Shown: positions 61,873 through 64,000 of the stretch, in pieces
Layout of the letters: each line of letters begins with the position of its first letter
How positions within the stretch are numbered: the first letter of the stretch is position 1
Assembly (NCBI RefSeq): GCF_018343775.1
Contig: NZ_CP074349.1
Span: 3,338,001 to 3,402,000 of the forward strand
Source: Pseudomonas cichorii
GTDB lineage: Bacteria; Pseudomonadota; Gammaproteobacteria; Pseudomonadales; Pseudomonadaceae
DNA length: 64,000 bases
Direction of reading: 5' to 3'
Notes under the pieces: generated by a model
Database searches by the model: none
The model's input: the letters and a program-made list of their open reading frames with translations, nothing else
Told to the model about the DNA's origin: nothing
Program-made: the position numbers and the translations under genes

Positions 61873-63409
61873 ACACTGGCGCCACTTGCTGTTTGTGCCA
61901 CTGGCCCTGGCCAGCCTTCAGGCTTCGGCGGCCTGGGAAGAGAAACTCTACAACCCCATGCCCGCTGCCGAAGACGTGGTACTGCCCATGCCTTGCGACG
62001 GCGCCATGGTGTTTCGCAAAGTGTTCATTCCTCTGGCCGGCCCGCTGGACGACTACCCCATCAATATCGGTGGCGACAACAGCGAATGGGGCTATGTGGA
62101 ACAGACTCACCCGGCCTTCATCGCGGGCAGCTTCACCGCCGAGAAAACCGCAAAATCGCGTTACTACCTGCTGGCCAAATACGAGATGACGGACCTGCAA
62201 TACCGCTCCCTGACGCAGGCAGAATGTCCGACGCCCTCGAACAAGCAACGACTGCCAGCGGTATCCCTGAGCTGGATGCAGGCCATGGAAGCCGCCGACA
62301 AATACAACCTCTGGTTACGCCAGAACGCAGCCGACAAACTGCCCAAGGAAGATGGCGTGGCAGGTTTCGTACGCTTGCCGACCGAAGTGGAATGGGAATT
62401 TGCCGCTCGCGGCGGGCTGAACGTCAGCACTGCAGAGTTTCGGGACCTGCGCTATCCGATGCCGGATGGACTGAACGCTTATGAATGGTTCGCCGGGGCA
62501 CAGTCTTCCAACGGGCAGTTGCAACTGGCAGGCCTGCTCAAGCCCAATGCCCTTGGCCTGCACGATATGCTCGGCAACGTCGATGAGATGATGTTCGAGC
62601 CGTTCCGCCTGAACAAGCTCGACCGCCAGCACGGTCAGGCCGGTGGCTATGTGGTGCGCGGTGGCGACTACCGCACGGCTCAGGGTGAGTTGCGTAGCGC
62701 TTTGCGCAAGGAGCGCAATTACTACGAAGACAAGACTGCCGCTACCAGCAAGACTACAGGCCTGCGTCTGGCACTGGTGTCCAGCACTCTCACCTCCCGC
62801 GAACGGGTCAGCAGTATTGAAAGCAGCTGGAAAAAACTTGGCACCGGCAGTGGCGAAACAGCTCAGGGTAACGACAAGAATGCCGTGCAGGCGCTTGGCA
62901 CTCTGGCTTCGGGCGTTGCCGACGAAGCCCTGAAGGAACAGCTCAAGACCCTGGAAAACCAGTTGCGCGCCAGCAACCAGCAGCAGGAAGAAACCCGTGA
63001 CCAGGCCATACGCGCCAGCCTCAATCTGGGTGCGTTCCTGTGCACCAAGATGCTCGACGACGGCAAATACCTGGACTTCCTGCAGAAGAACTACGAGCTC
63101 AACTGCTCGGCAAGCGAGCAGGACAGCAGTTGCCCGATGCGCAAAAGCAAACTCGACGAACAGAAAGATCGTCTGCACAAGCTAAGCCGCTACTACGCCA
63201 GCAGTCTGGTGGATTCCGGCACCCTTTATGGCGAACCGCTGCTGGCCCGACAAGTACCGATCATGGGTGAAATCGTCGCCCGCAACGAACAGCTCAAAGA
63301 GCTCAAGCCGTATCTGCAGACCCACTGGGTCAATCAGCAGGCCTTTCTCAAAACCCAGAAAATCGACACCGATGCCTGGCTTGGCCGCTGCAAGGCCGTC
63401 AGTCAGTAA
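61862..63409 (+). CDS. secreted FGE-sulfatase-fold protein, TagR-like
   Basis: A 515-residue protein with a signal peptide (LLFVPLALASLQASA). Residues about 50-310 show the formylglycine-generating-enzyme/SUMF1 fold: RLPTEVEWEFAARGG near 174, LGNVDEMMFEPF near 240, VVRGGDYRTAQGE near 265 and TTGLRLAL near 297. The C-terminal 200 residues are helical with a likely coiled coil (KEQLKTLENQLRASNQQQEE). TagR of P. aeruginosa has the same fold and acts in the periplasm upstream of PpkA. The start is GTG at 61862 after GGAGAG, inside the permease gene by 11 bp. The catalytic cysteines of true FGE enzymes are not evident, so a binding role is more likely. Confidence 0.83.
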   Translation: MNSRHWRHLLFVPLALASLQASAAWEEKLYNPMPAAEDVVLPMPCDGAMVFRKVFIPLAGPLDDYPINIGGDNSEWGYVEQTHPAFIAGSFTAEKTAKSRYYLLAKYEMTDLQYRSLTQAECPTPSNKQRLPAVSLSWMQAMEAADKYNLWLRQNAADKLPKEDGVAGFVRLPTEVEWEFAARGGLNVSTAEFRDLRYPMPDGLNAYEWFAGAQSSNGQLQLAGLLKPNALGLHDMLGNVDEMMFEPFRLNKLDRQHGQAGGYVVRGGDYRTAQGELRSALRKERNYYEDKTAATSKTTGLRLALVSSTLTSRERVSSIESSWKKLGTGSGETAQGNDKNAVQALGTLASGVADEALKEQLKTLENQLRASNQQQEETRDQAIRASLNLGAFLCTKMLDDGKYLDFLQKNYELNCSASEQDSSCPMRKSKLDEQKDRLHKLSRYYASSLVDSGTLYGEPLLARQVPIMGEIVARNEQLKELKPYLQTHWVNQQAFLKTQKIDTDAWLGRCKAVSQ

Positions 63410-63441
63410 TTCGATGCACCTTTACCACCAGGAGCTGTAGC

Positions 63442-64000
63442 ATGAAACAAGTATGTGATTATCTTCCCAAGGCCATGCTAGGTCTGTTTCTGTCCGTCAG
63501 TCTGGTACTGGGCGGTTGCGCTCACACAGGCAGCAATATGCTTGGCGAGACCGGCACGGCACCCGACCCGCGCCTGACCCAGAGCGCCGACGCCAAGTTC
63601 TTCTCCACCTCAGGCCTGACAGCCTGTGCCGGTGCTGCTGGTGTGGGCATTCTGGCCTGCGCAGTAGCCAGCCCCAACGACAAGGTCAAATGCATGGTGG
63701 TAGCCGGTATCGCCGCGTGTGGCGTGGCCATGGGTGCCAACTATTACTACGACTATCGCCGCAGCCAGTACTCCAACACGACCCAGCGTCTGCAGTTGAT
63801 GAATGACGAAGTCAAAGCCGATACCGATAAAGTCGCCTTGCGTACCGCCACCCTGCAGCAGGTGATCAGCGACGACAAAGGCCGTATCGCCGATATCCAG
63901 AAGTCCATCCAGAACAAGACTGTGGACAAGGCCAAGGCCCAACAGGAAATCGCAAGCGTCGACAGCAACCTGACGCAAATGCGCAAAGACCTGGATGGCA
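63442..64000 (+). CDS. outer-membrane lipoprotein, TagQ-like (cut by window edge)
   Basis: At least 186 residues are visible and the frame is still open at the right edge. The N-terminus is a lipoprotein signal (LFLSVSLVLGGC) with Cys near residue 30. A Gly/Ala/Cys-rich hydrophobic stretch (TACAGAAGVGILACAVA, then CMVVAGIAACGVAMGANYYY) resembles a glycine-zipper segment. A long charged helix follows (LMNDEVKADTDKVALRTATL), probably a coiled coil. ATG at 63442 follows AGGAG. Position after the TagR-like gene and the lipoprotein nature match TagQ, which anchors TagR at the outer membrane. The identity is by context more than by sequence. Confidence 0.75.
   Translation, partial: MKQVCDYLPKAMLGLFLSVSLVLGGCAHTGSNMLGETGTAPDPRLTQSADAKFFSTSGLTACAGAAGVGILACAVASPNDKVKCMVVAGIAACGVAMGANYYYDYRRSQYSNTTQRLQLMNDEVKADTDKVALRTATLQQVISDDKGRIADIQKSIQNKTVDKAKAQQEIASVDSNLTQMRKDLDG

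Overview
The window is a high-GC gammaproteobacterial chromosome segment. The gene families seen together point to a Pseudomonas, probably of the syringae/fluorescens type: an OprD-family porin, a XenA-type old yellow enzyme remnant, a FecI/FecR/TonB-receptor set, a short PpiC parvulin, a 548-residue Pgm, and an accBC-pxp operon next to a Nac-like LysR gene. The species call is an inference from family recognition. No rRNA, tRNA, CRISPR array, insertion sequence or complete prophage was seen.

Positions 1-11600 are mostly housekeeping and scattered metabolism: a PilT/PilU-type ATPase cut by the left edge, ppiC, pgm, a nuclease-like/DinG-type helicase, a two-gene minus-strand unit (unidentified PP-loop ATPase followed by a MocR-type regulator), a quinone-oxidoreductase-like MDR enzyme and a divergent LysR regulator.

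Positions 11700-18250 look like an accessory patch. A 110-residue unknown protein is followed after 2 bp by a 58-residue protein made almost entirely of three CCHC zinc knuckles, then by a strong imperfect hairpin. Next, on the minus strand, is a giant exonuclease-RecQ-UvrD fusion interrupted by one in-frame TAG, and a decayed 3' fragment of a xenA-like gene.

Positions 18260-32150 hold an efflux MFS/LysR divergent pair, a lipid-type metallo-beta-lactamase-fold hydrolase and a GNAT enzyme. They continue with a Fur-box-preceded FecI-FecR-receptor iron unit, then a cobalamin riboswitch in front of a TonB receptor and an ABC importer (ATPase, binding protein, permease).

Positions 32200-48620 hold a LysR gene flanked on both sides by TGTTCA/TGAACA palindromes and a DUF1445 putative hydro-lyase. 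A catabolic block follows: OprD porin, DHA2 MFS, aminotransferase, Nac-like LysR, accB-accC-pxpB-pxpC-degenerate accB-pxpA, an SDR, and a polar amino acid ABC importer. Two promoters in this block (before accB and before the SDR) carry the same module: an ATA-N9-TAT site, 20 bp, a -35 box, 17 bp, a -10 box. A third ATA-N9-TAT site lies before the LysR gene, so the block reads as one regulon for uptake and ATP-dependent processing of a 5-oxoproline-like compound.

Positions 48700-64000 hold one long, tightly packed plus-strand operon: srfA, srfB (Hsp70/actin-type ATPase), srfC (large GTPase-like protein), a single-pass membrane protein, and a secreted VWA protein like the periplasmic half of PpkA without its kinase. 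It continues with counterparts of TagT, TagS, TagR and TagQ, the envelope signalling module of the P. aeruginosa H1 type VI system. No T6SS structural gene is visible. This SrfABC plus Tag-like assembly is the best candidate for an undescribed system in the window. The operon runs off the right edge inside the lipoprotein gene.
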